Part shown: piece by piece, positions 24,529 to 33,414 of the stretch | How positions within the stretch are numbered: position 1 is the stretch's first letter | Layout: the number at the start of each line of letters is the position of its first letter | Assembly: GCF_014621695.1 (NCBI RefSeq) | Contig: NZ_CP061281.1 | Span: 1,178,001-1,242,000 of the forward strand | DNA length: 64,000 bases | Direction: 5' to 3' | Origin: Streptomyces xanthii | GTDB taxonomy: Bacteria; Actinomycetota; Actinomycetes; Streptomycetales; Streptomycetaceae | Made by a program: the position numbers and the translations under genes | The notes under the pieces: model-generated | What the model saw: the letters and a program-made list of their open reading frames with translations, nothing else | The model's database searches: none | What the model was told of the DNA's origin: nothing

Positions 24529-25812
24529 ATGACAGAGACCCCGGAGATCCTCAGCACCACGACCCGCCCCGCACGCCCCGTTCGGCAACTTCTCGCCGCT
24601 TCTGTCGGAAATGCGGTGGAGTGGTACGACTGGTACGCATATACGTTCCTGGCCACCTATATCGCCGACCAGGTCTTCCCGAAGAGCGCCGACAACTCGC
24701 TCGTACCGCTGCTGTCCACGTTCGCCGTCTTCGCCGTCGGCTTCTTCATGCGGCCCGTCGGCGGGCTGCTCATGGGGGCCGTCGCCGACCGGCGCGGGCG
24801 GCGGACCGCGCTGACCGTGACCATCCTCCTGATGGGCGGCAGCAGCCTGCTCGTCGGGCTCACCCCGACCTACGCGGCGGCGGGCGTGCTCGCGCCGGTC
24901 GTCCTCGTCCTGGCACGGCTGCTGCAAGGGCTGTCCGTGGGCGGGGAGTTCGCCGCGTCGACGACCTTCCTCGTCGAGTCCGCCGGGCCCGGCCGCCGCG
25001 GCCTGTTCTCCTCCTTCCAGTACGTGTCCACGTCCATCGGGCAGTTGACGGCCTCGGGGGTCGCCGCGCTCCTGGTGAGCACGCTCACCGAGGGGCAGAT
25101 GGACGGCTGGGGCTGGCGCGTGCCGTTCCTCGCGGGCGCGCTGCTGAGCCTGGTCGGGTTCTGGATCCGGCAGGGGGCGCAGGAGACCCGGGAGACGCGG
25201 GGCCCGCGGCCCGGCCTGTTCGACGCGCTGCGGCACCACCCGCGTCAGTCGCTGCTGATCTGCGGCATCACGGCGGGCGGCACCCTCGCGTACTACACGT
25301 GGACCTCGTACCTGCCGACGTACGCGGAGCTGAACACCGGCATCGACAAGTCCGACGCGCTTCTCGCGGGCACGCTGTCGCTGGCGTTCTTCGCGCTGCT
25401 CCAGCCGGTCGGCGGACTGCTCTCGGACCGGTTCGGGCGCAAGCCGCTGCTGCTGTTCTTCGGGCTCGGGTTCGCACTCCTGAGCGTGCCGCTGCTGCAC
25501 GGGCTGACCGGCTCGTTCGTCTCGCTGCTGCTCACGCAGTGCGCGGGCATGGTGCTGCTCACGGGCTTCACGTCGATCTCGGCGGCGGTCAACGCGGAGG
25601 TGTTCCCGGCGCGGGTGCGCGCGGCCGGGATCGGGTTCCCGTACTCGCTGACGGTCGCTCTGTTCGGCGGCACCGCCCCGTACATGGGGACCCTGTTCAA
25701 GGAGCTCGGGCACAGCGGGATCTTCCCCTGGTACGTGGCCGCGCTGTGCGTGGTGTCCTCCGTCGTGTATCTGCGACTGCCCGAGAGCGCACACCGAGAA
25801 CTCGAGCGGTGA
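24529..25812 (+). CDS. MFS transporter, metabolite:H+ symporter (MHS) family
   Basis: A 427-residue 12-helix transporter of the MHS branch (KgtP/ProP/ShiA relatives). The diagnostic start GNAVEWYDWYAYTFLATYIADQVFP lies in helix 1, followed by FMRPVGGLLMGAVADRRGRRTAL in loop 2-3, RLLQGLSVGGEFAASTTFLVE, and the second-half signature LLSDRFGRKPLL. Typical substrates are dicarboxylates, betaines, proline or aromatic acids; none can be assigned. The ATG is preceded by GGGGAAAAGG. The DUF1275 gene follows after 17 bp, probably in the same transcript. Confidence 0.9.
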   Translation: MTETPEILSTTTRPARPVRQLLAASVGNAVEWYDWYAYTFLATYIADQVFPKSADNSLVPLLSTFAVFAVGFFMRPVGGLLMGAVADRRGRRTALTVTILLMGGSSLLVGLTPTYAAAGVLAPVVLVLARLLQGLSVGGEFAASTTFLVESAGPGRRGLFSSFQYVSTSIGQLTASGVAALLVSTLTEGQMDGWGWRVPFLAGALLSLVGFWIRQGAQETRETRGPRPGLFDALRHHPRQSLLICGITAGGTLAYYTWTSYLPTYAELNTGIDKSDALLAGTLSLAFFALLQPVGGLLSDRFGRKPLLLFFGLGFALLSVPLLHGLTGSFVSLLLTQCAGMVLLTGFTSISAAVNAEVFPARVRAAGIGFPYSLTVALFGGTAPYMGTLFKELGHSGIFPWYVAALCVVSSVVYLRLPESAHRELER

Positions 25813-25829
25813 CGGCCTAACGTCAGGAC

Positions 25830-26549
25830 ATGAACCGACGCGCGCATGTCTGCCTCGTCCTGCTCGCCGGCGCCTCCGGTGCCGTGGACGGGCTCGCGTT
25901 CACGGTGCTCGGCACCGTGTTCGCCGGGGTGATGACCGGGAACCTGGTGCTGCTCGGCGTCTCGGCCGGCGGCGGGGACGCGGCCGACGTGGCCGCTCCC
26001 CTGTACGCCCTCGGCGGGTACGCGCTCGGCGCGGCGCTCGCCGCGCTCGTGTGCCGGGGCGCGCCCGCGCGCTCCGGCGGCGGCTGGCCCGGGCGGGTGG
26101 TGGCGTGTCTCGCCGGGCAGGCCGCGCTGCTCGGCTTCGTCGCGGTGGTGTGCGCGGTCCTCGACGGCCGCCCCGCCGGCGTCTGGCGGACGGCGCTCCT
26201 CGTGGTGTCGGCGCTCGCGATGGGCGGGCAGTCGGGCGCGATGGTCGCCGCCGGCGCCTCGCCGACCACGTACTTCACGGGGACGCTCACGACGCTGGTG
26301 ACCGGGCTCGTCGACGGTTCGGGGCGCGGGGCCGGTCAGGTGTGGGGCGCGGCGCGGCTGCTCGCGGTGGCGGGCGGGGCGGCGTGCGCGGTCGCCGTGC
26401 ACCGGGGCGCACCGGTCTGGGCGTTCGTGCCGCCGGTCGTCCTCACGGCCGCCGCGGTGCTGTGTCAGAAACCTGCACATCGATTGCGCACCGCGGGCAC
26501 GACGGTTCACGAAAATCCATTGCGGGATACACATGACGGGCGTCATTGA
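25830..26549 (+). CDS. DUF1275 (YoaK-like) membrane protein
   Basis: A 239-residue protein with about six hydrophobic helices. The start HVCLVLLAGASGAVDGLAFTVLGTVFAGVMTGNLVLLG is the DUF1275/YoaK signature, and AMGGQSGAMVAAG followed by TYFTGTLTTLVTGLVDG is the second conserved block. No biochemical role is established for the family. The tail after residue ~215 is polar. It lies 17 bp downstream of the MHS transporter gene. Confidence 0.85.
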   Translation: MNRRAHVCLVLLAGASGAVDGLAFTVLGTVFAGVMTGNLVLLGVSAGGGDAADVAAPLYALGGYALGAALAALVCRGAPARSGGGWPGRVVACLAGQAALLGFVAVVCAVLDGRPAGVWRTALLVVSALAMGGQSGAMVAAGASPTTYFTGTLTTLVTGLVDGSGRGAGQVWGAARLLAVAGGAACAVAVHRGAPVWAFVPPVVLTAAAVLCQKPAHRLRTAGTTVHENPLRDTHDGRH

Positions 26550-26836
26550 TGCGCTGGTGTCCCATTCCGGGAAAGCGGGCACAGCATGTTCACCATTTCC
26601 GCAGTGAAGAATGTGAAGGAGCTGGCAGCGCCTCGTGAACGGGTGTGCACCATGCGGTAGTTGAGCGGGCACATCCCCTCTGACCGGGGACCTTCCGATT
26701 GGCTGTGCGAGCTGCGGTCATGCTTTGATCCACCGCATCGTGGAACGGACGGACCCGGTTCCCCGCCGGATCACCGCGCCTTCCGCGTTTTTCGAAATAC
26801 CAGGTACACCCCCCATTGAGAAGGGCGGCTCACATC
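26550..26836. other. Upstream region of the peptide-export island
   Basis: A 287-bp spacer with no supported gene. It is slightly less GC-rich than its surroundings and contains TTCAC/GTGAA inverted elements around 26588-26604 and several GTGAAG/GTGAAC half-sites to ~26641, which could bind a regulator. No convincing -35/-10 pair could be fixed by eye. The final ~20 bases include GAGAAGGGC, a plausible if distant ribosome site for the precursor. Confidence 0.4.
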
Positions 26837-27064
26837 ATGAGCAACACCCCCAAGGTCGAGACCCTCGAGATTTCCGACGCCGAGCTGGACAACGTTTCGG
26901 GCGGTCTGCTCGGCGGCGTCGCCGGCAACCTGACCGGCACCGTCGACTCCATCGCCCCGGTCTCGGGCGTCGTCGCCGGCCTGACCGGCACGGTCGAGGG
27001 CGTGACCGGCGTCAACACCGCCGCCGTCACGGGCCTGGCCACCGGCCTGACCGCCGGTCTCTGA
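26837..27064 (+). CDS. Double-glycine leader peptide precursor, cysteine-free Gly/Val/Thr-rich cargo
   Basis: A 75-residue peptide. Residues 1-23 are an acidic leader (LEISDAELDNVSGG) ending in a GG processing site, the type read by C39 peptidases. Cleavage after Gly23 would release a 52-residue cargo made almost only of Gly, Val, Thr, Ala and Leu. The cargo has two copies of an LTGTV(D/E) unit 17 residues apart (residues 32-36 and 49-53) and no Cys, Lys or Arg. Without cysteine it cannot form lanthionines, thiopeptide rings or disulfides. The leader resembles class II lanthipeptide leaders, but no LanM-like enzyme is nearby. ATG 26837 is chosen over the upstream GTG/ATG because the leader consensus starts there. 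Tandem hairpins separate it from the export genes. Confidence 0.8.
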   Translation: MSNTPKVETLEISDAELDNVSGGLLGGVAGNLTGTVDSIAPVSGVVAGLTGTVEGVTGVNTAAVTGLATGLTAGL

Positions 27065-27123
27065 GCCTGATCCCACGGATCGGTTCGATCGGGCCGCCGC
27101 CGTCCTGACCGGCGACGGCCCCC

Positions 27124-27198
27124 AGGCCCCGGGACCCCCTCCGGTCCCGGGGCCTTCGGCCGCGTCCGGACCACCCCCCTTCCGGTCCGGGCGCGGCC
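27124..27198 (+). terminator. Tandem GC hairpins between precursor and export genes (attenuating terminator)
   Basis: Hairpin 1 has perfect 13-bp arms 27124-27136 and 27143-27155 with a 6-nt loop. Hairpin 2 has 15-bp arms 27158-27172 and 27184-27198 with a single G-U pair. They lie 60 bases after the precursor stop and 32 bases before the HlyD-like start. This arrangement would allow much more precursor mRNA than exporter mRNA. Confidence 0.7.
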
Positions 27199-27229
27199 GG
27201 GATGCTCGCCAGACAAGGGAAACCCGCTC

Positions 27230-28030
27230 GTGCAGTTCCGCCAACAGGCTCTGTCCAAGCTGCAGTCGCCGGAGGCGCTGGACCTCCCGGTGCGGCTCGC
27301 GCGGCCCCAGGGGCTGCTCGTGCTCGCCGTCACCCTCGTCGTGATGGCCGCCTCCGCCGTGTGGGCCGTGACCGGCTCGGTGTCCTCGACGCTGAAGGCC
27401 GACGGCATCCTCACCTACGGGCAGGGCAGCTACGTCCTCCAGACCCCGGTCACCGGTCAGGTCACCGGGGTGTTCGTGCGGGAGGGGCAGCGGGTCCGGG
27501 CGGACGCGCCGCTGCTCAAGGTCCGCACCGAGCAGGGCGACCGGGCCGTACGCGCCATCGAGGCGGGCCGGGTCACCGCGCTGGTCGCGCGCATCGGCGC
27601 CGTCGTGACGACGGGCGCCGACGTCGCCACCGTGGAGCGCACCGGCTCGGCGCGTGATCCGCTGGTCGCGATGCTGTACGTGCCGGCGACCGGCGCGGGC
27701 ACGGTCCCGGCGGGCGCCGAGGTCGATCTGACGGTGCCGCAGGCCCGGCAGTACGGGATGCTGCACGGCACGGTGAAGGCGGTCGGGCGCGGTGCGCAGA
27801 CCCGCCGCCAGGTCGCCGACCTGCTCGGCGACGCCGACCTCGCCGGGCAGTTCACCCGGGGCGGCCCGCGCGTGCCCGTCCTCGTGAAGCTGACCAGGTC
27901 GCCGGCGACGAAGTCCGGCTACGCCTGGTCGACGCCCGACGGTCCGCCGTACGCGCTCACCTCCATGACCCTCGCCTCCGGCGCCGTGCACCTCGCCGAG
28001 CAGCGCCCGATCGATTGGCTGCTGCCGTGA
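27230..28030 (+). CDS. HlyD-like periplasmic-adaptor/secretion protein, NHLM bacteriocin-system type
   Basis: A 266-residue protein with a ~30-residue cytoplasmic N-terminus, one transmembrane helix (~30-52, LLVLAVTLVVMAASAVWAV) and an extracytoplasmic half-motif of lipoyl/barrel-sandwich type (VLQTPVTGQVTGVFVREGQRVRADAPLLKV, VTALVARIGAVVTTGADVATV). It lacks the long coiled coil of Gram-negative HlyD, as expected for single-membrane NHLM-type systems. The start is GTG 27230 after AAGGGA. The end overlaps the peptidase-ABC gene (GTGA), so it should be part of the same exporter. Confidence 0.85.
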   Translation: MQFRQQALSKLQSPEALDLPVRLARPQGLLVLAVTLVVMAASAVWAVTGSVSSTLKADGILTYGQGSYVLQTPVTGQVTGVFVREGQRVRADAPLLKVRTEQGDRAVRAIEAGRVTALVARIGAVVTTGADVATVERTGSARDPLVAMLYVPATGAGTVPAGAEVDLTVPQARQYGMLHGTVKAVGRGAQTRRQVADLLGDADLAGQFTRGGPRVPVLVKLTRSPATKSGYAWSTPDGPPYALTSMTLASGAVHLAEQRPIDWLLP

Positions 28031-30258
28031 CCTCGACCTCGCTGCCGCCCGCGGGCCACGGCCGGCGCCGCGCCCGCCCCGCTCCCCCGCCAAAGAAGTC
28101 ACGCCGCCACAAGACGGTGCGCACGCCGACCGTGCTCCAGATGGAAGCGGTGGAGTGCGGCGCGGCCTCGCTCGCGATGATCCTCGCCCACCACGGCCGG
28201 CACGTCCCGCTGGAGGAGCTGCGCATCGCGTGCGGCGTCTCGCGGGACGGCTCGCGCGCCAGCAACCTCCTCAAGGCGGCGCGCAGTTACGGCCTGACGG
28301 CCAAGGGCATGCAGATGGAGCCGGCGGCTCTCGCGGACGTCCGCGGGCCCGCGATCCTGTTCTGGGAGTTCAACCACTACGTCGTCTACGACGGCACCGG
28401 CCGGCGCCTCGGCCGGCGCGGCGTGCACATCAACGATCCGGACAAGGGGCGCCGGTTCGTGCCGACGGAGGACTTCGACACGTCCTTCACCGGGGTCGTC
28501 CTGGTCATGGAACCGGGCGACGACTTCCGCACCGGCGGACGCAGGCCCGGGGTGCTGAAGGCGCTGCCGGGCCGGCTGCGCGGGACGACCGGGACGATGC
28601 TCGCCGCGCTGCTCGCGAGTCTGCTCCTGGTCCTGGTGGGCGCGGCGGTGCCGGCGCTCAGCCGCACGTACATCGACCTGTTCCTGATCGGGGACCAGGC
28701 CTCGCTGCTGGGGGCGCTGTTCGCGTCGATGGGCGCGATGGTGGGGCTCACCGCGGTGCTGACCTGGCTGCAGCAGGCGAACCTGCTGCGCGGCCGGATC
28801 ATCTCGTCCACGCTGAGCAGCGCCCGGTTCTTCGGGCATCTGCTGCGCCTGCCCGTCACGTTCTTCGCCCAGCGCAGCCCGGCCGACCTGGTCCAGCGGC
28901 TCCAGTCGAACGACGCGGTCGCCGAGACCCTCGCCCGCGATCTGACGGCCGCCGGGGTGGACGGCATCGTGGTGCTGCTGTATGCGGCGCTGCTGTGGAC
29001 GTACGACCCCCAACTGACCATGGTCGGCGTCGGGATCGCACTCCTGAACGTGGTGGCGATGCGGATCGTCGTCCGCCTGCGGGCCACCCGTACGCAGAAG
29101 CTGCGGGCGGACTCGGCGCGGCTGACGAACACCTCGTACACCGGCCTGCAGCTGATCGAGACGATGAAGGCCACCGGCGGGGAGAACGGGTACTTCCGGC
29201 GGTGGGCGGGGCAGCACGCGACGACGCTCGAGGAGCAGCAGCGGCTCGGGGTGCCGAGTGCGTGGCTCGGGGTCGTGGCCCCGACACTCGCGACGCTGAA
29301 CAGCGCGCTGATCCTGTGGATCGGCGGACTGCGGGCGGTCGAGGGGCATCTGTCGGTGGGCCTGCTCGTCGCGTTCCAGGCCCTGGTCACCCGGTTCACG
29401 GCCCCGATCACCCGGCTGAACGGGGTCGCGGGCCGGATCCAGGACTTCGCGGCGGACGTGGCGCGTCTCAAGGACGTCGAGAACTTCCCCGTCGACACGC
29501 TGTACGCGCGGCCCGAGCAGGTGCGCAGTACGCGCCGGCTGAAGGGGCACGTGGAGCTGGAGAACATCACGTTCGGCTACAGCCCGCTCGACAAGCCGCT
29601 GCTCGACGGGTTCTCGCTGAACGTGGGGCCCGGCCGGCAGGTCGCGCTCGTGGGGGGTTCGGGCAGCGGCAAGTCGACGGTGTCGCGGCTGATCTCGGGC
29701 CTGTACGCGCCGTGGGAGGGCGTCATCCGCATCGACGGGACGCGGCTCGACGACATTCCGCGCGGGGCGCTCGCCGCGTCGGTGTCCTTCGTCGACCAGG
29801 ACGTCTTCCTGTTCGAGGGCACGGTGCGGGACAACGTCGCGCTGTGGGACCCGTCGATCAGCGACGAGGCGGTGGCGGACGCGCTGCGCGACGCGTGCCT
29901 GTACGACGTGGTGGCGCGGCGGCCCGGCGGGATCCACGGCCGGGTCGAGCAGGACGGCCGGAACTTCTCGGGCGGGCAGCGCCAGCGTCTCGAGATCGCG
30001 CGGGCGCTCGTGCGGCGGCCCAGCATCCTGGTGCTCGACGAGGTGACGAGCGCGCTCGACGCGGAGACCGAGCAGACGGTCATGGACAACATCCGGCGGC
30101 GCGGCTGCGCCTGCGTGGTGATCGCGCACCGGCTGAGCACGGTGCGCGACAGCGACGAGATCGTGGTGCTCGACCACGGCGAGGTCGTCGAACGCGGCCG
30201 GCACGAGCATCTGGTGGCGGCCGGCGGGCCGTACGCCGAGCTGGTCAGGGAGCACTGA
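28027..30258 (+). CDS. C39-peptidase ABC exporter (NHLM bacteriocin system, peptidase/ATP-binding protein)
   Basis: A 743-residue peptidase-containing ABC transporter that cleaves double-glycine leaders and exports the cargo. The C39 domain (about 30-160) has the catalytic cysteine in MEAVECGAASLAM (Cys44), the histidine in FNHYVVYD and Asp in INDPDKGRR. Six transmembrane helices follow (~185-460). The nucleotide-binding domain has Walker A GGSGSGKST (Lys549), signature FSGGQRQRLEIARAL, Walker B ILVLDEVTSALD and the switch His in VVIAHRLSTVRD. GTG 28027 is preferred to TTG 28015 because it forms the usual GTGA overlap with the HlyD-like gene. All catalytic motifs are intact, so the protein should be active on the 26837 precursor. 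Confidence 0.93.
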   Translation: MTSTSLPPAGHGRRRARPAPPPKKSRRHKTVRTPTVLQMEAVECGAASLAMILAHHGRHVPLEELRIACGVSRDGSRASNLLKAARSYGLTAKGMQMEPAALADVRGPAILFWEFNHYVVYDGTGRRLGRRGVHINDPDKGRRFVPTEDFDTSFTGVVLVMEPGDDFRTGGRRPGVLKALPGRLRGTTGTMLAALLASLLLVLVGAAVPALSRTYIDLFLIGDQASLLGALFASMGAMVGLTAVLTWLQQANLLRGRIISSTLSSARFFGHLLRLPVTFFAQRSPADLVQRLQSNDAVAETLARDLTAAGVDGIVVLLYAALLWTYDPQLTMVGVGIALLNVVAMRIVVRLRATRTQKLRADSARLTNTSYTGLQLIETMKATGGENGYFRRWAGQHATTLEEQQRLGVPSAWLGVVAPTLATLNSALILWIGGLRAVEGHLSVGLLVAFQALVTRFTAPITRLNGVAGRIQDFAADVARLKDVENFPVDTLYARPEQVRSTRRLKGHVELENITFGYSPLDKPLLDGFSLNVGPGRQVALVGGSGSGKSTVSRLISGLYAPWEGVIRIDGTRLDDIPRGALAASVSFVDQDVFLFEGTVRDNVALWDPSISDEAVADALRDACLYDVVARRPGGIHGRVEQDGRNFSGGQRQRLEIARALVRRPSILVLDEVTSALDAETEQTVMDNIRRRGCACVVIAHRLSTVRDSDEIVVLDHGEVVERGRHEHLVAAGGPYAELVREH

Positions 30259-30259
30259 A

Positions 30260-33121
30260 GTGACGTACACGCAGGACGGGTTCACCTCGCACGCGGCGTC
30301 CGACCAGGTGGTGGCGGCGTTCGGCGGGCTCGGCACGCCGGTGGACTGCGCGGGGGTGCGCAGCCTGCCGCTGGAGGGGCCGCAGGTGCTGTGGCTGGTG
30401 GCCGACGGGGCGCTCGACCTGTTCGCGGTGGACGCGCTCGCGCAGGGCCACTGGCACTTCCTGGGCCGCCTGGAGCCGGGCACGCTGCTCCTCGGCCCCG
30501 TCGAGGGCGCGCAGCACACGCTGGTGGGCCGCCCGGCGACGGGCTGCGTACTGCGCCGGATCCCGCTGCGGGAGCTGCCGTACACGCCGCCCGCGCACGA
30601 CGGCTCGTACGACGCGGCGTACGGCGGCGGGTACGCGCCGGCGTGGAGTCTGCTGGAGGAGGCGTTCGCGCTCGGGGTGGGACGCGGGCAGCGGGTCCTC
30701 TTCGAGGCGCCGCTCGACGGGCGGACGACGACGGACGCCGGGTACGACGGGCACGAGGAGAGCGACGACGACGTGCTGTGGCCGCAGCTGTCGCCGGGCA
30801 GCGTGCAGTACGGGGCGGCGTACGCGGCGGACGCGGCCGGCGATCTGCTGGTGGACGGCGCGCTGTGGCAGCGGATGGTGAACCAGCAGTTCCGGCTCCT
30901 GTCGGCGCTCGACCGCTGGATCGAACGCCTGGAGAGCGCGCACGAGGACCGGGCCGCGGCCGGGATCCGGGCGGGCGAGGCGGTCCGCGAGCAGGCCGAG
31001 CGCACGCTCCTCGCGTCGATCGGCTCGGGCCGGCGGCGCAACCGGGGCGGTGAGGCGGCCGGTGTCGACGCGACGTACGCGGCGTGCGCGGTGGTGGCCC
31101 GGGCGGCCGGCCTCACGCTCGCCGAGCCGCCGCGCGGGCAGGCGGTCAACGAGCGGATCGAGCCCGTGGAACAGATCGCGGTGGCCTCCCGGATCCGGAC
31201 CCGGCCGGTGCGGCTCGCCGGGGACTGGTGGCGCCGCGACGCTGGGCCGCTGGTCGGGTTCCGGGCGGCGTCCGGGGCGCCGGTCGCGCTGCTGTGGCGG
31301 CGCGGCGGCTACGAGGCGGTGCACCCTTCGGGCGAGCGCGGGACACGGATCGACGAGGACAACGCGGAGGACTTCGAGGAGCGGGCCGTCATGCTGTACC
31401 GGCCGCTGCCGGAGGGGCCGTCGAGCCCGTGGCGGCTGATGCGGTTCAGCATGCGGGCGAGCGGCGCGGACGTGCGCAGGCTGCTGCTCGCGGGCCTCGT
31501 CACGGTGGGGCTGGGCTCGCTGGTGCCGATCGCGACGGGCCGGGTGCTCGGCACGTACGTGCCGAACGCGCAGACGAGTCTGATCACGCAGGTGTCGCTC
31601 GCGGTCGTGGTGGCGAGTGTCGTGTCGGCGGCGTTCATGCTGCTCCAGAATCTGACGGTGCTGCGGGTCGAGGGCCGCGTCGAGAGCGTCCTCCAACCCG
31701 CGGTCTGGGACCGCCTGTTGCGGCTCCCGACCCGGTTCTTCGCCTCGCGTTCGACGGGTGAGCTGGCGAGCGCGGCGATGGGCATCAGCGCGATCCGGCG
31801 GCTCCTGTCCGGGGTCGGTCCCGTGGTCGTGCAGTCCGTGACGATCGGCGCGATGAACCTCGTGCTGCTGTTGGTGTACAGCGTGCCGCTGGCGCTCGCG
31901 GCGCTCGGCATGCTGGTCCTCGTCGCGGGCGTCTTCCTGACGCTGGGGCTGTGGGAGCTGCGCTGGCAGCGGCAGTTGGTCGAGCTCGGCAACAAGCTGA
32001 ACAACCAGGCCTTCCAGACCCTGCGCGGGCTGCCGAAGCTGCGCGTCGCGGGGGCGGAGAGCTTCGCGTACGGGGCCTGGGCGCAGGAGTTCGCGCGCAG
32101 CCGGGAGCTGCAGCGGCGGGCGGGCCGGATCAAGAACGTGACGACCGTCCTCAACGCGGTCTATCTGCCGCTGTGTTCACTCGTGATGTTCATGCTGCTG
32201 GCCGGTCCCGCGCGGGGCACATTGTCGGCCGCCGCCTTCCTGACCTTCAACACGGCCGTGACGATGCTCCTCACGTCGGTGACGCAGCTGACGGGGGCGC
32301 TGCTCTCGGCGGCCGCCGTGCTGCCCATGTACGAGCAGATCAAGCCGGTGCTGGAGGCGGAGCCGGAGGTGCAGGAGGCGGCGTCGCAGCCCGGCGAACT
32401 GTCCGGCGCGCTGGAGGCCCGCGGCCTCTCCTTCCGGTACGGCGACGACGGGCCGCTCGTCCTGGACGACGTGTCGCTCGCGGTGCGCCCCGGCGAGTTC
32501 GTGGCGATCGTCGGCGAGAGCGGCTGCGGAAAGTCGACGCTGCTGCGCCTCCTGATCGGCTTCGACGCGCCGACCTCCGGCAGTGTCCTGTACGACGGCC
32601 AGGACCTCTCGGCGCTCGACCGGGCGGCGGTGCGCAGACAGTGCGGGGTGGTGCTGCAGAACGCGCAGCCGCTGACCGGTTCGATCCTCGACTGCATCTG
32701 CGGTGCGGAGGCCTTCTCGCAGGAGGAGGCATGGGAGGCGGCCGCGATGGCGGGCCTGGCCGAGGACATCAAGCGGATGCCGATGGGGCTGCACACGATG
32801 ATCGCCGGGGGCGGCGCGATCTCCGGCGGCCAGCGCCAGCGCCTCATGATCGCGCAGGCGCTGATCCGGCGCCCCAAGCTCCTGTTCTTCGACGAGGCGA
32901 CCAGCGCCCTCGACAACGAGACCCAGCGCACCGTCATCGACAGCACGCGCTCCCTCCGGGCGACCCGCATCGTGATCGCCCACCGCCTCTCCACGGTCCT
33001 GGACGCGGACCGGGTGATCGTGATGGCCTCGGGCCGCGTAGTCCAACAGGGCGCCCCGGCGGACCTTCTGGCCGACACGACCGGCCGCCTGCACGAGTTG
33101 GTGCGGCGCCAGATGGTCTGA
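30260..33121 (+). CDS. Second NHLM-type ABC transporter, ATP-binding/permease protein without peptidase domain
   Basis: A 953-residue protein. Residues ~1-400 form the NHLM-system N-terminal region, with a cyclic-nucleotide-binding-like beta barrel early on (VLWLVADGALDLFAVDALAQGHWHFLGRLEPGTLLLG). An ABC membrane domain follows (~410-690, LLLAGLVTVGLGSLVPIATGRVLGTYVPNAQ). The C-terminal ATPase has Walker A GESGCGKST (752-760), signature ISGGQRQRLMIAQAL and Walker B LLFFDEATSALD. Start GTG 30260 is 1 base after the previous stop. Together with the C39 protein it probably makes a heterodimeric exporter. Although large, it shows no modifying-enzyme domain. Confidence 0.92.
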   Translation: MTYTQDGFTSHAASDQVVAAFGGLGTPVDCAGVRSLPLEGPQVLWLVADGALDLFAVDALAQGHWHFLGRLEPGTLLLGPVEGAQHTLVGRPATGCVLRRIPLRELPYTPPAHDGSYDAAYGGGYAPAWSLLEEAFALGVGRGQRVLFEAPLDGRTTTDAGYDGHEESDDDVLWPQLSPGSVQYGAAYAADAAGDLLVDGALWQRMVNQQFRLLSALDRWIERLESAHEDRAAAGIRAGEAVREQAERTLLASIGSGRRRNRGGEAAGVDATYAACAVVARAAGLTLAEPPRGQAVNERIEPVEQIAVASRIRTRPVRLAGDWWRRDAGPLVGFRAASGAPVALLWRRGGYEAVHPSGERGTRIDEDNAEDFEERAVMLYRPLPEGPSSPWRLMRFSMRASGADVRRLLLAGLVTVGLGSLVPIATGRVLGTYVPNAQTSLITQVSLAVVVASVVSAAFMLLQNLTVLRVEGRVESVLQPAVWDRLLRLPTRFFASRSTGELASAAMGISAIRRLLSGVGPVVVQSVTIGAMNLVLLLVYSVPLALAALGMLVLVAGVFLTLGLWELRWQRQLVELGNKLNNQAFQTLRGLPKLRVAGAESFAYGAWAQEFARSRELQRRAGRIKNVTTVLNAVYLPLCSLVMFMLLAGPARGTLSAAAFLTFNTAVTMLLTSVTQLTGALLSAAAVLPMYEQIKPVLEAEPEVQEAASQPGELSGALEARGLSFRYGDDGPLVLDDVSLAVRPGEFVAIVGESGCGKSTLLRLLIGFDAPTSGSVLYDGQDLSALDRAAVRRQCGVVLQNAQPLTGSILDCICGAEAFSQEEAWEAAAMAGLAEDIKRMPMGLHTMIAGGGAISGGQRQRLMIAQALIRRPKLLFFDEATSALDNETQRTVIDSTRSLRATRIVIAHRLSTVLDADRVIVMASGRVVQQGAPADLLADTTGRLHELVRRQMV

Positions 33122-33295
33122 CCGGCCCTACAGCGACGGCGGGGCCGACCGATCCCGAACCCGGCACCTGGGCGCCGCCTTGCCCACCCGCGCCGCCCAA
33201 GGCGGCAGACTGCCCAAGGCTAGGCCGACCGAAGCCGTACGCGGCACCAAGGTACTGCCGGCCGACCAAAAGGCGCCGGGAAAGAAGCGCCCCGC

Positions 33296-33316
33296 CAGGG
33301 GCGCGGGGAACTGCGC
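33296..33316 (+). repeat. Dispersed 21-bp intergenic repeat, copy 2
   Basis: Identical to 7704-7724 over 21 bp. The similarity continues weakly downstream (AACCAC/AGCCAC then ACGACG/GCGGCACCC), indicating a longer ancestral unit. Confidence 0.85.
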
Positions 33317-33414
33317 GACCAGCCACAACGACGCGGCACCCCGCAACGCCCCTCAACCCCCACGGCGGGGACGCCATCGGCAGCCGGAAGCCGTACTGCC
33401 CCAGGGCCCGACGC

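Noticed and set aside
26837-27064. Calling the small peptide a lanthipeptide or sactipeptide precursor
   Set aside because: The leader is similar, but the cargo has no cysteine and there is no LanM, LanB/C or radical SAM gene in the island.
28099-31149. 1016-codon open frame on the minus strand opposite the exporter genes
   Set aside because: It mirrors two ABC genes with clear catalytic motifs, has no family resemblance, and long antisense frames are normal at this GC content.
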